From positions 27,289-91,288 of the forward strand of contig JBCDJG010000017.1 of assembly GCA_038748065.1 (NCBI GenBank): a DNA stretch of 64,000 nucleotides, in the 5' to 3' direction. The notes under the pieces were generated by a model. That model saw only the letters and a list, made by a program, of their open reading frames with translations, had not been told where the DNA came from and searched no databases. Of the stretch, positions 9,321 to 18,114 are shown piece by piece. The stretch's first letter is position 1; every line of letters begins with the position of its first letter. Both the position numbers and the translations under genes were made by a program. Source of the stretch: JBCDJG01 sp038748065. GTDB taxonomy: Bacteria > Pseudomonadota > Gammaproteobacteria > Pseudomonadales > Halieaceae.

Positions 9321-9829
9321 AGCTCACGCAAGTATTTGAACAGTTTTCGACTGGCAGCAGGTGGCTTACCCGCTTTTTGCTCGCGTTGGTGCTGTAGCAA
9401 TAGTTGACGCAGCTGCTGTCTGTCAGCGCTTGGAAATCGAGCCATCACTGTCTCGACGCCGGCAAGGCCATCGATCAGTGCCGCCTCTCGCAGGGTTTCA
9501 AGTTCGTGAAAGCGATTCGTGTCGGCCAGCCTCGCCCGGCGCATACCGTCGAGTGCCGCCTCAATCGGTGCTGGATCAATCTGTCGCATCAGCTTACCGA
9601 TCAACTGCATATGGCGACGGCGAGCGCTGCGGCTCTTGATACGACGCACTTCCTGTATGGCCTGCCTTAGTCTTTCATCCTCTATGGGCACCTTGGCCAG
9701 CTCACGGTCCCCGAGTTCCGCCAGGGACTCCCCGAGCGCCTGTAGCGCTGTCATCTTGCGTTTTAGCGCCGTCTTGCTTGGCCCGTCTTGCCGTTCGTCT
9801 TCGCCGTTCTGCCCTTTGTTTTCAGCCAT
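9293..9829 (-). CDS. yjgA: Ribosome-associated protein YjgA (DarP, DUF615)
   Basis: A 178-residue, highly charged helical protein of the DUF615 family, which binds the 50S subunit late in assembly. The conserved DUF615 core is clear, including SKTALKRKMTALQALGESLA near the N-terminus and SRKLFKYLREL near the end. The ATG at 9829 overlaps the mgtE stop by eight bases (ATGGCTGA), so it is the last gene of the long minus-strand block. Upstream in-frame sequence belongs to mgtE in another frame and was excluded. It converges on yhdP with a 28-base overlap. Confidence 0.9.
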   Translation of the reverse strand: MAENKGQNGEDERQDGPSKTALKRKMTALQALGESLAELGDRELAKVPIEDERLRQAIQEVRRIKSRSARRRHMQLIGKLMRQIDPAPIEAALDGMRRARLADTNRFHELETLREAALIDGLAGVETVMARFPSADRQQLRQLLLQHQREQKAGKPPAASRKLFKYLRELQEFESGTG

Positions 9830-11174
9830 AGAATAGCGTCGCCAGTCCGAGGAAGGAGACAAAGCCAACGACATCGGTGACTGTGGTGAGGATGACGCCC
9901 CCCGCCAGGGCGGGATCGATATTGATGCGTCTGAGGAGCAGCGGTAGCACGGCGCCACTGAGCGCGGCGACTACCAGATTGATGACCATGGCGGCAGCAA
10001 TGATGAGGCCAATGTTCCAGTCGTCGAACCAAATAGAGGCGGCAACAGCCACCACGCTGGCCCAGAGAATACCGTTCAGAATGCCTACCACGAGTTCCCT
10101 GTTCACCAGCCACGCCTGATTCTTCGGCGTTACCTGGCCAATAGCCAGTCCGCGCACAAGCACCGTGAGGGTCTGGGTGCCGGCGATACCGCCCATAGAC
10201 GCAACGATCGGCATCAGCACGGCGAGGGCTACCACCTTCTCGATCGTGTCCTGAAATAGGTTGATCATAGAACTGGCGACGAAGGCCGTGATGAGATTGA
10301 GACCCAGCCACACGGCCCGCCGCGGTGCGGTGCGCATGACGGGTGCAAAGGTGTCTTCGTCTTCGTCCAGGCCCGCCATTGACATCAGCGAGTGGTCGGC
10401 ATCATCGCGGATGACGTCGACCACGTCATCAATGGTGATACGGCCAAGCAGTTTACCGCTGTCGTCCACAACAGGGGCCGACACCCAGTCGTTGCGCTCA
10501 AACAGACGAGCCACGTCGCTATCGGGCAAATCCGCTGGAATCGGCTCAACATCAGTTTCCATCATCTCTCGCACTGACACGGATGGGTCCGAGACTAGCA
10601 GGGTGCGCAGTGGCAGCAAGCCGATCAGGTGATCATTGCGGTTAACCACGATGAGGTTGTCGGTCATCTCCGGAATCTCGTCATGCCGCCTGAGGTAACG
10701 CAAGACGACGTCGAGGCTTATTCCTGCGCGGATTGTGATGGCGTCCGTGTTCATCAGGCCGCCAGCGGAATCGTCCGGGTAGTTCAGTACCTGCTCGATG
10801 CGCATGCGGTCCTGTTGATCCATGGCATTGAGAACTTCACGAGTGACCCGGCCAGGAAGCTGCTGCAGAATATCGGCGACGTCGTCGTCATCGAGTCCGC
10901 CGGTTATCTGGGCGACCTCGGATACATCCATGTCTTTCAGGAACTGCGCCTGCAGATCGTCGCTCAGGGCATTGAGGATTTCGCCTTCCTGCTCCAGATC
11001 GATAAGCTGCCAGAGGACCTGGCGAAACTTCGGCGGTGATGATTCGAGCAGGTGGGCGATATCAGCAGGGCGCAAGTTGCGCACCATGTGGCGGGCTTCG
11101 GCGAGAGTACCGCTATCGACCGCCAGCGACAGCTGATCGAGTTTCTGCTGTGACCTGGCCTGCTTCTGCACCAT
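9822..11174 (-). CDS. mgtE: Magnesium transporter MgtE
   Basis: A 450-residue MgtE channel for Mg2+ uptake at the inner membrane. The architecture is complete: a superhelical N domain with MgtE repeats (about 15-125), a CBS pair (about 130-255), and five membrane helices from about residue 285 to the end. Motifs such as ASMGGIAGTQTLTVLVRG and PALAGGVILTTVTD belong to the pore region. It sits between ptsO and yjgA, an arrangement also seen in Pseudomonas. The N and CBS domains normally close the pore when cytoplasmic Mg2+ is high. Confidence 0.96.
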   Translation of the reverse strand: MVQKQARSQQKLDQLSLAVDSGTLAEARHMVRNLRPADIAHLLESSPPKFRQVLWQLIDLEQEGEILNALSDDLQAQFLKDMDVSEVAQITGGLDDDDVADILQQLPGRVTREVLNAMDQQDRMRIEQVLNYPDDSAGGLMNTDAITIRAGISLDVVLRYLRRHDEIPEMTDNLIVVNRNDHLIGLLPLRTLLVSDPSVSVREMMETDVEPIPADLPDSDVARLFERNDWVSAPVVDDSGKLLGRITIDDVVDVIRDDADHSLMSMAGLDEDEDTFAPVMRTAPRRAVWLGLNLITAFVASSMINLFQDTIEKVVALAVLMPIVASMGGIAGTQTLTVLVRGLAIGQVTPKNQAWLVNRELVVGILNGILWASVVAVAASIWFDDWNIGLIIAAAMVINLVVAALSGAVLPLLLRRINIDPALAGGVILTTVTDVVGFVSFLGLATLFYG

Positions 11175-11264
11175 GCTTGCTGTTGTTCCGCGTATACCTC
11201 GAGCCGGGCGGCGCGATGGGGTGATTATCGGGTATCGCTGTGACTACAACAACCGAGGATGCCG

Positions 11265-11534
11265 TTATTCCGCCTCGTCAAAGCGGTTAGCGATCAAGGC
11301 CGTGAGGGCCTCTGTGGCAGCCTCTTCGTCATCGCCATCGATGTGCAGCTGCAGTACCGTGCCTTTGCCGGCTGCCAGCATCATGACAGACATGATGCTC
11401 TTGCCGTCTACCAGCTCGCCATCCTTGCCGGCACGAATGCGGCTCGAGAACGACGACGCGCAGCCGACAAACTTGGCTGCCGCACGGGCATGCAGTCCAA
11501 GTTTGTTAATAATCGTGACTTCGGTTTCGATCAT
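11265..11534 (-). CDS. ptsO: Phosphocarrier protein NPr of the nitrogen PTS (HPr family)
   Basis: An 89-residue HPr-fold protein with the phosphorylatable His15 in KLGLHARAAAKF and a Ser46-type segment GKSIMSVMML. It passes phosphate from EI-Ntr (PtsP) to EIIA-Ntr (PtsN), a regulatory rather than sugar-transport relay. The frame stays open upstream, but ATG 11534 gives the normal length. It lies 29 bases after rapZ, in the conserved rpoN-hpf-ptsN-rapZ-ptsO cluster. ptsP is not in the window. Confidence 0.93.
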   Translation of the reverse strand: MIETEVTIINKLGLHARAAAKFVGCASSFSSRIRAGKDGELVDGKSIMSVMMLAAGKGTVLQLHIDGDDEEAATEALTALIANRFDEAE

Positions 11535-11563
11535 TCGCTGACGTGCTTCCTGACCTTGGGGCG

Positions 11564-12424
11564 TTATTGGAGTTCGCGGTGCCGGATATGTATCTGCGGG
11601 TACGCCGCCCGAAGCTGCTGGTAGAGCTGCTGGGCGAGGTATACTGACCGATGTTGCCCACCGGTACAACCCAGGGAAACGGTTATGTAGCTGCGGTTAC
11701 TATCTTGATAACGCGGCAGCCAGCGCTCCAGATAGTGTCGAATATCCTCGAGCAGCTGTGAGGTTTCAGGCTGATTTTCGAGGAAGGCTTGCACATCCTC
11801 ATCGAGTCCGGTCTGCATTCGCAGTTCTCTGACCCAGTGAGGATTGGGCAGCATCCGCACGTCAAACACAAGGTCTGCGTCGGCAGGTACGCCGCGTTTG
11901 AACCCAAATGACTGAATCTGCACAGACATGCTGCCGGAGCTTTCCCGCAGTAGGCGCTCTTTGATGGCATCGCGCAGTTCGTAGATTGTCATGCTGCTGG
12001 AATCCAGAACCAGTGACGCCGAGCTTGCGATGGGCTCCAGCAGCCGTCGCTCTTGCTCTATTGCCTCTGGCAGTGACAGCCCCTCACCGCTCAGCGGATG
12101 ACGCCGTCGCGTCTCGCTGAAGCGCTTTATCAGCGTACTATCGCGGGCGTCCAGGAAGAGGATCTCGCAGCGCACGTCGGAGGGCAGCGTATCCATGATG
12201 CTGTGGAAATTTTCCAGATCGCGCCACGCGTTTCTTGCGTCAATGCAAACCGCGGTACCCTGAAAATGCTGAAAGTCCTCTCGGGCCAGCTCGGAGATCA
12301 GCGCGTTTAGCAGTGACACCGGCAGGTTGTCTATGCAGTAGTAGCCTTCATCCTCAAGCTGGTGTAGTGCGGTGCTCTTGCCGGAGCCGGAGCGCCCGCT
12401 GATGATGACGAGCTGATGATTCAC
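11564..12424 (-). CDS. rapZ: RNase adapter protein / nucleotide-binding protein RapZ
   Basis: A 286-residue protein with a Walker A motif GRSGSGKST at residues 8-16 and the C-terminal RapZ domain (VSLGCTGGQHRSVYLAQQL near 251-269). In enterobacteria RapZ senses glucosamine-6-phosphate and guides RNase E to the sRNA GlmZ; whether GlmZ exists in this organism cannot be seen here. The start overlaps the ptsN stop by four bases, so the two are translationally coupled. Confidence 0.94.
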   Translation of the reverse strand: MNHQLVIISGRSGSGKSTALHQLEDEGYYCIDNLPVSLLNALISELAREDFQHFQGTAVCIDARNAWRDLENFHSIMDTLPSDVRCEILFLDARDSTLIKRFSETRRRHPLSGEGLSLPEAIEQERRLLEPIASSASLVLDSSSMTIYELRDAIKERLLRESSGSMSVQIQSFGFKRGVPADADLVFDVRMLPNPHWVRELRMQTGLDEDVQAFLENQPETSQLLEDIRHYLERWLPRYQDSNRSYITVSLGCTGGQHRSVYLAQQLYQQLRAAYPQIHIRHRELQ

Positions 12425-12879
12425 AGTGTCCAGTGCACGGCCAGGTCGTGCAACTCGGCGTCGGCGCTGGCGGCGCGGAGCGCCGAGCAGAATTCCTCTT
12501 GACTGAACAGTCGCGCCACCGAGGCGAGTATATCCAGGTGCTGCTGCTGGGCCTCTTCAGGTACCAGTAGTGCGAACATTAGATCGACCGGTTCGCCGTC
12601 GGGCGCGTCGAAGTCCACCGGATCGGCCAGCGTCATGAGCGTGCCGATGGGATGCGTACACTTGGACAGGCGACAGTGTGGTATGGCGATACCGTGGCCA
12701 AGGCCGGTACTGCCGAGCTTTTCGCGGGCAATCAGTTGGGTGAAGACCTCGTGCTGAGAAAGGGCCAGTTGATCATCGGCAATGATGGTGGCGAGAGTGT
12801 CAAAGACACGCTTTTTGCTGGGCCCCTGGGCCCGGCATACTGTGCGTTGTCGTGTCAGAAGTTCAGCTAGCGGTTGCAT
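12421..12879 (-). CDS. ptsN: Nitrogen PTS EIIA component PtsN
   Basis: A 152-residue EIIA-Ntr. The phospho-acceptor His68 lies in LGHGIAIPHCRL. It receives phosphate from NPr and, in well-studied relatives, regulates potassium transport and envelope stress according to nitrogen status. ATG 12879 is chosen because the upstream in-frame 29 codons run into hpf sequence and do not match the family. It lies 10 bases downstream of hpf and overlaps rapZ by four bases. Confidence 0.94.
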   Translation of the reverse strand: MQPLAELLTRQRTVCRAQGPSKKRVFDTLATIIADDQLALSQHEVFTQLIAREKLGSTGLGHGIAIPHCRLSKCTHPIGTLMTLADPVDFDAPDGEPVDLMFALLVPEEAQQQHLDILASVARLFSQEEFCSALRAASADAELHDLAVHWTL

Positions 12880-12889
12880 GGACCTGGAG

Positions 12890-13177
12890 TCAGTGACCCC
12901 GCGTTTTCTCCTTGTGCTTGATGAGCTGCCGATCGAGCTTGTCTGCCAGGGCGTCGATAGCGGCATACATGTCTTCGGATTCAGCGGCAGCGAAAATATC
13001 GGCGCCTGAGATATGCACGTTGGCTTCCGCTTTCTGGACCATCTTCTCTACGATCAGGGTGACTTCGGTATTGGTAATCTGGTCGAAATGTCGCTGCAAG
13101 CGCTCAAACTTGCTCTCCACGTATTCCCTCAGGGGCGCTGTAACTTCCACATGGTGACCGCTGACATTCAATTGCAT
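12890..13177 (-). CDS. hpf: Ribosome hibernation promoting factor (short HPF/YfiA type)
   Basis: A 95-residue protein starting MQLNVSGHHVEVTAPLREYV, the short form of HPF, which binds the 30S decoding centre in stationary phase and favours 100S dimers with RMF. There is no long-form dimerisation domain. It follows rpoN by 36 bases, the usual location in gammaproteobacteria, and is likely co-transcribed with it. Confidence 0.94.
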   Translation of the reverse strand: MQLNVSGHHVEVTAPLREYVESKFERLQRHFDQITNTEVTLIVEKMVQKAEANVHISGADIFAAAESEDMYAAIDALADKLDRQLIKHKEKTRGH

Positions 13178-13213
13178 ACCTGGCTCCTTCTCCTTGTCGG
13201 TATTGTTATTAGT

Positions 13214-14692
13214 CTAGACCAATCTTTTGCGTTCATTGGACGGAGGAATCTGGAGGCTGTCCCGGTACTTGGCGATCGTGCGACGGGCGACTTTGATACC
13301 CTCATCCTGCTCCAGCATCTGGGCAATCTTGTTGTCGCTGAGGGGCTTGCGGGGGTTCTCATCGGACACCATATTTTTGATCAGCGCACGTATTGCTGTG
13401 CTTGACGCCTCGCCGCCTGTGGTAGTGCCGACATGACTTGAGAAGAAGTACTTGAGCTCGAATACCCCCCGGGGCGTGTGCATGTACTTGCGGTTGGTGA
13501 CGCGGGAAATGGTGGACTCGTGCATGTCAACGAGCTCCGCAATTTCGTGGAGAACCAGCGGCTTCATGGCGGCCTCGCCATATTCGAGAAAGTTGCGCTG
13601 GTGCTCCACGATGCTGGTCGCCACCTTCAAGAGGGTCTCGTTGCGGCTTTGCAGGCTTTTTAAAAACCAGCGTGCCTCCTGGAGGTTGTCCCTGAGATAG
13701 GCATTGTCGGCGCTGGTATCGGCGCGCTTGATAAGGCCGGCATAGTCACGGTTTATGCGCAGTCGCGGTGCGATATCTGGATTCAGTTCGACGACCCAGC
13801 GGTCATTGCGCTTCTGGACGAATACGTCAGGTACCACATACTCCGTCTCCTGCTCGCCGATCTTCAAGCCCGGGTGCGGATCCAGCGTCTGGATCAGCCC
13901 GAGTACTTCTCTCAGTTCTGATTCCGCCAGGCGCATGCGCCGCATGATCTGGTTGTAGTCGCCGTTGCCCAACTGGGCCATGTGTCTGCTCAGGACCTGT
14001 GCGGCCTGTTCCAGCCAGGGCGTATCGGGCGATAGCTGTTTGAGCTGCACCAGAAGGCATTCCTGGAGATCGCGAGTGCAGACGCCGGCCGGTTCGAACT
14101 GTTGCAGCCTGTGAAGGACGGCAACGACTTCATCCATCTCGATATCGAGTTCAGGTGACAAGGACTCCAGAACGTCTTCGATGTCCAGGCCAAGTCTCCC
14201 TTGATGATCCGTTGCATCAATCAGTGCATAGGCAATGAGGCGGTCAGTGTCGGACAGTCGCGTCAGGTTGAGCTGCCACTCCAGGTGCTCGCGCAGTGTT
14301 TCGGTGCCGCTGTCGCGATTTTCCTGGTCGAGTTCAAGGTCTGAGCCATTGTGGGAGGGCGCTGCCGAGGCTGATGGCAGCAGGTCTTCCCATTGGCTGT
14401 CCACGGGCAGTTCGTCCGGCAGCTTGTTTTCCCAGGTCTCCTCCTGCTCCGTCAGCGCCAGTGCACTATCGTCCGCTTCGGGGGTGGTTTCCTCGGTTTC
14501 ACTCTCGGCTTTGTCTGCGCCGGGGACGTCGGCGTCCTCTTCCGCAACCTCCAGCAGCGGGTTACTGTCCAGTGCTTCCTGGATTTCCTGTTGAAGATCG
14601 AGGGTCGATAACTGCAGCAGTTTAATTGCCTGCTGCAGCTGCGGTGTCATCGTCAGCTGTTGGCCAAGCTTGAGCTGTAAGGACTGCTTCAT
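13214..14692 (-). CDS. rpoN: RNA polymerase sigma-54 factor
   Basis: A 492-residue sigma-54. Region I is glutamine/leucine-rich (MKQSLQLKLGQQLTMTPQLQ at the start) and is followed by the acidic region II (about 45-125). The core-binding and helix-turn-helix regions come next, and the RpoN box VARRTIAKYR stands near residue 470 in the -24-recognition domain. It directs transcription from -24/-12 promoters with enhancer-binding activators. It sits between lptB and hpf, the conserved order; 114 bases separate it from lptB, enough for its own promoter. Confidence 0.97.
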   Translation of the reverse strand: MKQSLQLKLGQQLTMTPQLQQAIKLLQLSTLDLQQEIQEALDSNPLLEVAEEDADVPGADKAESETEETTPEADDSALALTEQEETWENKLPDELPVDSQWEDLLPSASAAPSHNGSDLELDQENRDSGTETLREHLEWQLNLTRLSDTDRLIAYALIDATDHQGRLGLDIEDVLESLSPELDIEMDEVVAVLHRLQQFEPAGVCTRDLQECLLVQLKQLSPDTPWLEQAAQVLSRHMAQLGNGDYNQIMRRMRLAESELREVLGLIQTLDPHPGLKIGEQETEYVVPDVFVQKRNDRWVVELNPDIAPRLRINRDYAGLIKRADTSADNAYLRDNLQEARWFLKSLQSRNETLLKVATSIVEHQRNFLEYGEAAMKPLVLHEIAELVDMHESTISRVTNRKYMHTPRGVFELKYFFSSHVGTTTGGEASSTAIRALIKNMVSDENPRKPLSDNKIAQMLEQDEGIKVARRTIAKYRDSLQIPPSNERKRLV

Positions 14693-14806
14693 GTGCCGAT
14701 GGGGCCCGATTCAGAACTGCGAGGTGGGCGGGTGAATCCGCCAAAGTTGAAAGTTTAGCGCCGTGTCTTGGCCTTGCGCAACCATTCTTGGCGTGATTAT
14801 TGCTTG

Positions 14807-15532
14807 CTACATGTGGAACTCGTCGCCAAGGTAGACCTGGCGTACTTTCTCGTTGGCTAAAACTTCCTCTGGCGTGCCGGACGCGATGATGTGCCCCTCG
14901 CCGACGATAAAGGCCTTCTCGCAGATATCGAGGGTTTCACGCACGTTGTGATCGGTAATCAGCACGCCGATGCCGCGAGCGCGGAGGTGCTTGATGATAT
15001 CTTTGATGTCCGACACTGAAATCGGGTCAACACCCGCGAAAGGTTCGTCCAGAAGAATGAAATCAGGCTCGGTTGCCAATGCACGGGCGATCTCGACGCG
15101 ACGGCGCTCGCCGCCTGACAAGGCCTGCCCGAGGCTGTCCCTGAGGTGGGTGACATGAAATTCTTCGAGTAACTGATCCCTGCGTTCCTCCCGCTGTGCC
15201 CGGCTCAGGTCGGGGCGGGTCTCCAGTATGGCCAGAATATTGTTGCCGACGCTGAGCTTACGGAAGATCGACGCTTCCTGCGGCAGATAGCCGATCCCTC
15301 GCCGAGCGCGTTCATGCATAGGCAGCGGCGTAATGTCATCACCGTTGATGGTGATATTGCCGCGATCCGCTTTCACAATGCCGACGATCATATAAAAGCA
15401 GGTAGTTTTGCCGGCGCCATTAGGGCCGAGCAGGCCAACGACCTGGCCGCTCTCGATGGCCATCGAGACATCCTGCACGACTTCTCGTCCCTTATAGGCC
15501 TTGGCGAGGTTATTCGCCCTGAGCTGTGCCAC
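14807..15532 (-). CDS. lptB: LPS export ABC transporter ATP-binding protein LptB
   Basis: A 241-residue ABC ATPase with Walker A GPNGAGKTT (about 35-43), signature LSGGERRRVEIARAL (about 139-153) and Walker B FILLDEPFAGVDP (about 158-170). LptB2 drives extraction of LPS from the inner membrane together with LptF and LptG, which are not in the window. The start is GTG at 15532, inside the end of lptA (23-base overlap), so coupling is likely. Confidence 0.97.
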   Translation of the reverse strand: MAQLRANNLAKAYKGREVVQDVSMAIESGQVVGLLGPNGAGKTTCFYMIVGIVKADRGNITINGDDITPLPMHERARRGIGYLPQEASIFRKLSVGNNILAILETRPDLSRAQREERRDQLLEEFHVTHLRDSLGQALSGGERRRVEIARALATEPDFILLDEPFAGVDPISVSDIKDIIKHLRARGIGVLITDHNVRETLDICEKAFIVGEGHIIASGTPEEVLANEKVRQVYLGDEFHM

Positions 15533-16049
15533 TTGAGTCCTCAGATTCGCTAATGCTGCCGGCTGGGATCAATACCTCGACGCGATCACCGGCCTGGTCT
15601 GACAGCGAATCTGCTTTCACCAGCTGCTGCTCTATAAAATAGTCGATCGTGTTGCCACTCACGGTTGCGCCATCTTGTTCTATTCGAGCGTCCTTGCGCA
15701 TGTGGACGCGATCCTCGGTTTTGTAGTATTCAATAATGCGCGCCCGCGCTCGCATGAGTGGTTTTTCGGGCTCAGGTTGCTGTTCCATGTACACCGGATC
15801 GCCCTCAGCCACAATTTTATCGGCGTCCTCCACGATGCGGTAAATCGTAATGCGATCTGCCTCGATATGCAGGCTGCCCTGATCCATCACGACGTTGCCG
15901 CTGTAAACGGTAGTGCCGCGCTTCTCGTCGCGGAGGGCCTGGTCGGCGGTGATTCTGATCGGCTGGTTGCGATCATCCGGCAAGGCCTCAACCTGGCTCA
16001 CCAGTAGTGCGCACAGCAGCGCGAACAGTCTAGGGCTGGGCCTGGACAT
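15510..16049 (-). CDS. lptA: Lipopolysaccharide transport periplasmic protein LptA
   Basis: A 179-residue periplasmic protein with a signal peptide (MSRPSPRLFALLCALLVSQV, cleavage likely after VEA). Mature sequence IRITADQALRDEKRGTTVYS is the OstA/LptA beta-jellyroll start. LptA forms the bridge carrying LPS between LptC and LptD. Its start lies 20 bases inside lptC and its end overlaps lptB, giving a tightly packed lptC-lptA-lptB set. Confidence 0.93.
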   Translation of the reverse strand: MSRPSPRLFALLCALLVSQVEALPDDRNQPIRITADQALRDEKRGTTVYSGNVVMDQGSLHIEADRITIYRIVEDADKIVAEGDPVYMEQQPEPEKPLMRARARIIEYYKTEDRVHMRKDARIEQDGATVSGNTIDYFIEQQLVKADSLSDQAGDRVEVLIPAGSISESEDSSGTAQGE

Positions 16050-16587
16050 AGACGCTCTCGACGTTAGGTTTCAGTTCGATTCTCTCCAGTTCCAGGTCGG
16101 CGACCATGCCATCCGCATGGGTCGTGTTTTCGCCCTGCACAATAGTCACCAGCTCATCGGAAAGCGCGATCTTTCTATCCAGTTCCACAACCATAGCCTC
16201 AGTCTCCAGGCGCCCGCCGCTCTGGTCACTGATCAATACGACGTTCTGCTCGAGGTCGAGCACCTCCCCCTCGGTATGAATGCGGCCCCGGGCGGCGGAC
16301 GCCGACCATGTGCGGTCCTCAGCGTGGTGAGAGAACAGCTTTGGGCTATCCAGCAGCGTCTCATCAGCGGACTCGAAGTAACGCGCTTTGCCAGCATCCA
16401 GCACTTCCGTAAGTCGCCCGGCGTCGTCGTATATCCATGTCCGTATATTCTCAAGATAGCTTTTCGGCAGCGTTTGTTGACGCTCCGCGGTCTCGAGGTC
16501 CGGCTCGTCCGCGTCGTTACCGTAGAGCAAGTAAAGGCCGCCAACTAGGGCCAGTACGAGCAGCAATGCCTGTGTAGTGATCCTCAC
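16030..16587 (-). CDS. lptC: LPS export system protein LptC
   Basis: A 185-residue protein with one N-terminal membrane helix (about 6-24) and a periplasmic LptC domain, with family motifs such as HAEDRTWSASAARGRIHTEG and DQSGGRLETEAMVVELD. It takes LPS from LptBFG to LptA. The start is GTG at 16587, overlapping the kdsC stop (GTGA). It is more divergent than its neighbours, as LptC usually is, and position supports the call. Confidence 0.9.
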   Translation of the reverse strand: MRITTQALLLVLALVGGLYLLYGNDADEPDLETAERQQTLPKSYLENIRTWIYDDAGRLTEVLDAGKARYFESADETLLDSPKLFSHHAEDRTWSASAARGRIHTEGEVLDLEQNVVLISDQSGGRLETEAMVVELDRKIALSDELVTIVQGENTTHADGMVADLELERIELKPNVESVYVQAQP

Positions 16588-17117
16588 CGGTAAGCATTCT
16601 CCAATTGCTCCAGAACATTCCGCGCCCGCAGTATCGCTTCGGCCGCCTCCCGCACGGCGCCCTGTCCACCCTGGGCCACGGACTGCCAGTCCGCCGCTTC
16701 GGCAACGCTGGTGGCCGCATCAGCGACGGTCAAGCCCAGCCCGGCGATGGCGATAGCACCCAGGTCGGGTAGATCGTCACCCATGTAGGCGCAGTCTGCC
16801 GGGCTGATGGCCAGCTCTTCGCACAATTCAAGCAGTGCGGCTCGCTTGTCCTCGCGGCCCTGAATGACGCGATCTATGGATAGATCAGCTGAGCGCCTCA
16901 GCACGACGTTCGAGCTGCGACCCGTGATGATTGCCACAGTTAAGCCAGCGGCCTGCAGCAGTTTTATGCCGACGCCGTCCTTGATATTAAACGCCTTAAG
17001 CTCTTCCTTCTCGTTGCCGTAGATAATGGCACCGTCGGTGAGTACACCGTCTACGTCCAGTACGACGGCTTTTAATGCGCAAGCACGTCGGGTGAATTGC
17101 TCGGGTGAAATTGCCAT
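16584..17117 (-). CDS. kdsC: 3-deoxy-D-manno-octulosonate 8-phosphate phosphatase
   Basis: A 177-residue C0-type HAD phosphatase that releases Kdo from Kdo-8-phosphate. The nucleophile motif VVLDVDGVLTDG (about 17-28), the IITGRSS motif (about 64-70) and the CAYMGDDLPDL acidic motif (about 110-120) are all present. ATG 17117 starts two bases beyond the kdsD stop; a TTG nine bases upstream is also in frame. Together with kdsD it supplies Kdo for the LPS that the adjacent lpt genes export. Confidence 0.95.
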   Translation of the reverse strand: MAISPEQFTRRACALKAVVLDVDGVLTDGAIIYGNEKEELKAFNIKDGVGIKLLQAAGLTVAIITGRSSNVVLRRSADLSIDRVIQGREDKRAALLELCEELAISPADCAYMGDDLPDLGAIAIAGLGLTVADAATSVAEAADWQSVAQGGQGAVREAAEAILRARNVLEQLENAYR

Positions 17118-17118
17118 A

Positions 17119-18099
17119 TCAGGCAAGGCCCGCCTGCAACAGGCTCATCACGTGCAATACGCCGCTGGGGCGACCGGCATCGTCCAACACCACGAGCGAC
17201 GTGATGTGATTGTCTTCCATGATTTTGAGTGCCTCCGCCGCAAGCATGCTGCTATGGGTCGTTTTTGCGCCCACGGTCATGATGTCTGATATCGCCGTCT
17301 TGTTGATATCGATGCGCGCGTCCAGTGCGCGGCGCAGGTCGCCGTCGGTAAAGACACCGGCCAGAAGGCCGTTGGCGTCCAGCACAGTGGTCATACCCAA
17401 GCCTTTCTTGCTGATCTCCAGCAGCGCTTCCGACAGCGGCGTATCCGTGCTGACGGCGGGTATCGCGTCCCCACTGTGTTCCACGTCTTCTACCTTCAGC
17501 AACAGCTTTTTGCCCAATGTGCCGCCAGGGTGCGAAAACGCGAAGTCCTCGGCGGTGAAGCCGCGTGCTTCCAGGAGCGCTATGGCAAGCGCGTCGCCCA
17601 TCACCAGTGCCGTTGTTGTACTCGAGGTCGGTGCCAGATCCAGCGGGCATGCCTCTGTTGCTACGCCTGTATCAAGGTGTGCGTCGGAGGCCGCAGCGAG
17701 TGCGGATTCGGCGTTGCCCGTCATGCTGATCAGCGGTATGCCAAGCCGCTTCAACAGCGGTAGCAAGGTAACAAGCTCCGGGGCCGCGCCGCTGTTGGAC
17801 AGAGCAATGACCGCATCCTGCTCTGTAATCATACCCATGTCGCCGTGGCTGGCTTCCGCCGGATGGACAAAAAAAGCGGGCGTCCCCGTGCTCGCAAGCG
17901 TAGCGGCTATCTTGCTCGCAATATGGCCAGACTTACCCATGCCGGTCACGATGACTCTGCCCTCAATCTTGAGTAGCAGCTCACAGGCCTTAACAAAAGC
18001 ACTGCCAATCCGAGACTCCAGCTCAGCCACTGCCTCGGATTCCATGCGTATCGTGCGCTGCGCAGAGTCGATGAAATCGTTGTAATTGGTCTGCGTCAT
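17119..18099 (-). CDS. kdsD: Arabinose-5-phosphate isomerase KdsD
   Basis: A 326-residue enzyme converting ribulose-5-phosphate to arabinose-5-phosphate, the first step of Kdo synthesis. An SIS domain (about 35-180, with VTGMGKSGHIASKIAATLAS and EASHGDMGMI) is followed by two CBS domains (about 205-325), the complete family architecture. It is 15 bases downstream of yrbG and adjoins kdsC. Confidence 0.96.
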   Translation of the reverse strand: MTQTNYNDFIDSAQRTIRMESEAVAELESRIGSAFVKACELLLKIEGRVIVTGMGKSGHIASKIAATLASTGTPAFFVHPAEASHGDMGMITEQDAVIALSNSGAAPELVTLLPLLKRLGIPLISMTGNAESALAAASDAHLDTGVATEACPLDLAPTSSTTTALVMGDALAIALLEARGFTAEDFAFSHPGGTLGKKLLLKVEDVEHSGDAIPAVSTDTPLSEALLEISKKGLGMTTVLDANGLLAGVFTDGDLRRALDARIDINKTAISDIMTVGAKTTHSSMLAAEALKIMEDNHITSLVVLDDAGRPSGVLHVMSLLQAGLA

Positions 18100-18114
18100 G
18101 GCGCCGGACCCGCG

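Noticed and set aside
17210..18085. 291-codon open frame on the plus strand
   Set aside because: Antisense to kdsD, serine- and alanine-rich low-complexity composition, no ribosome-binding site or homology pattern.
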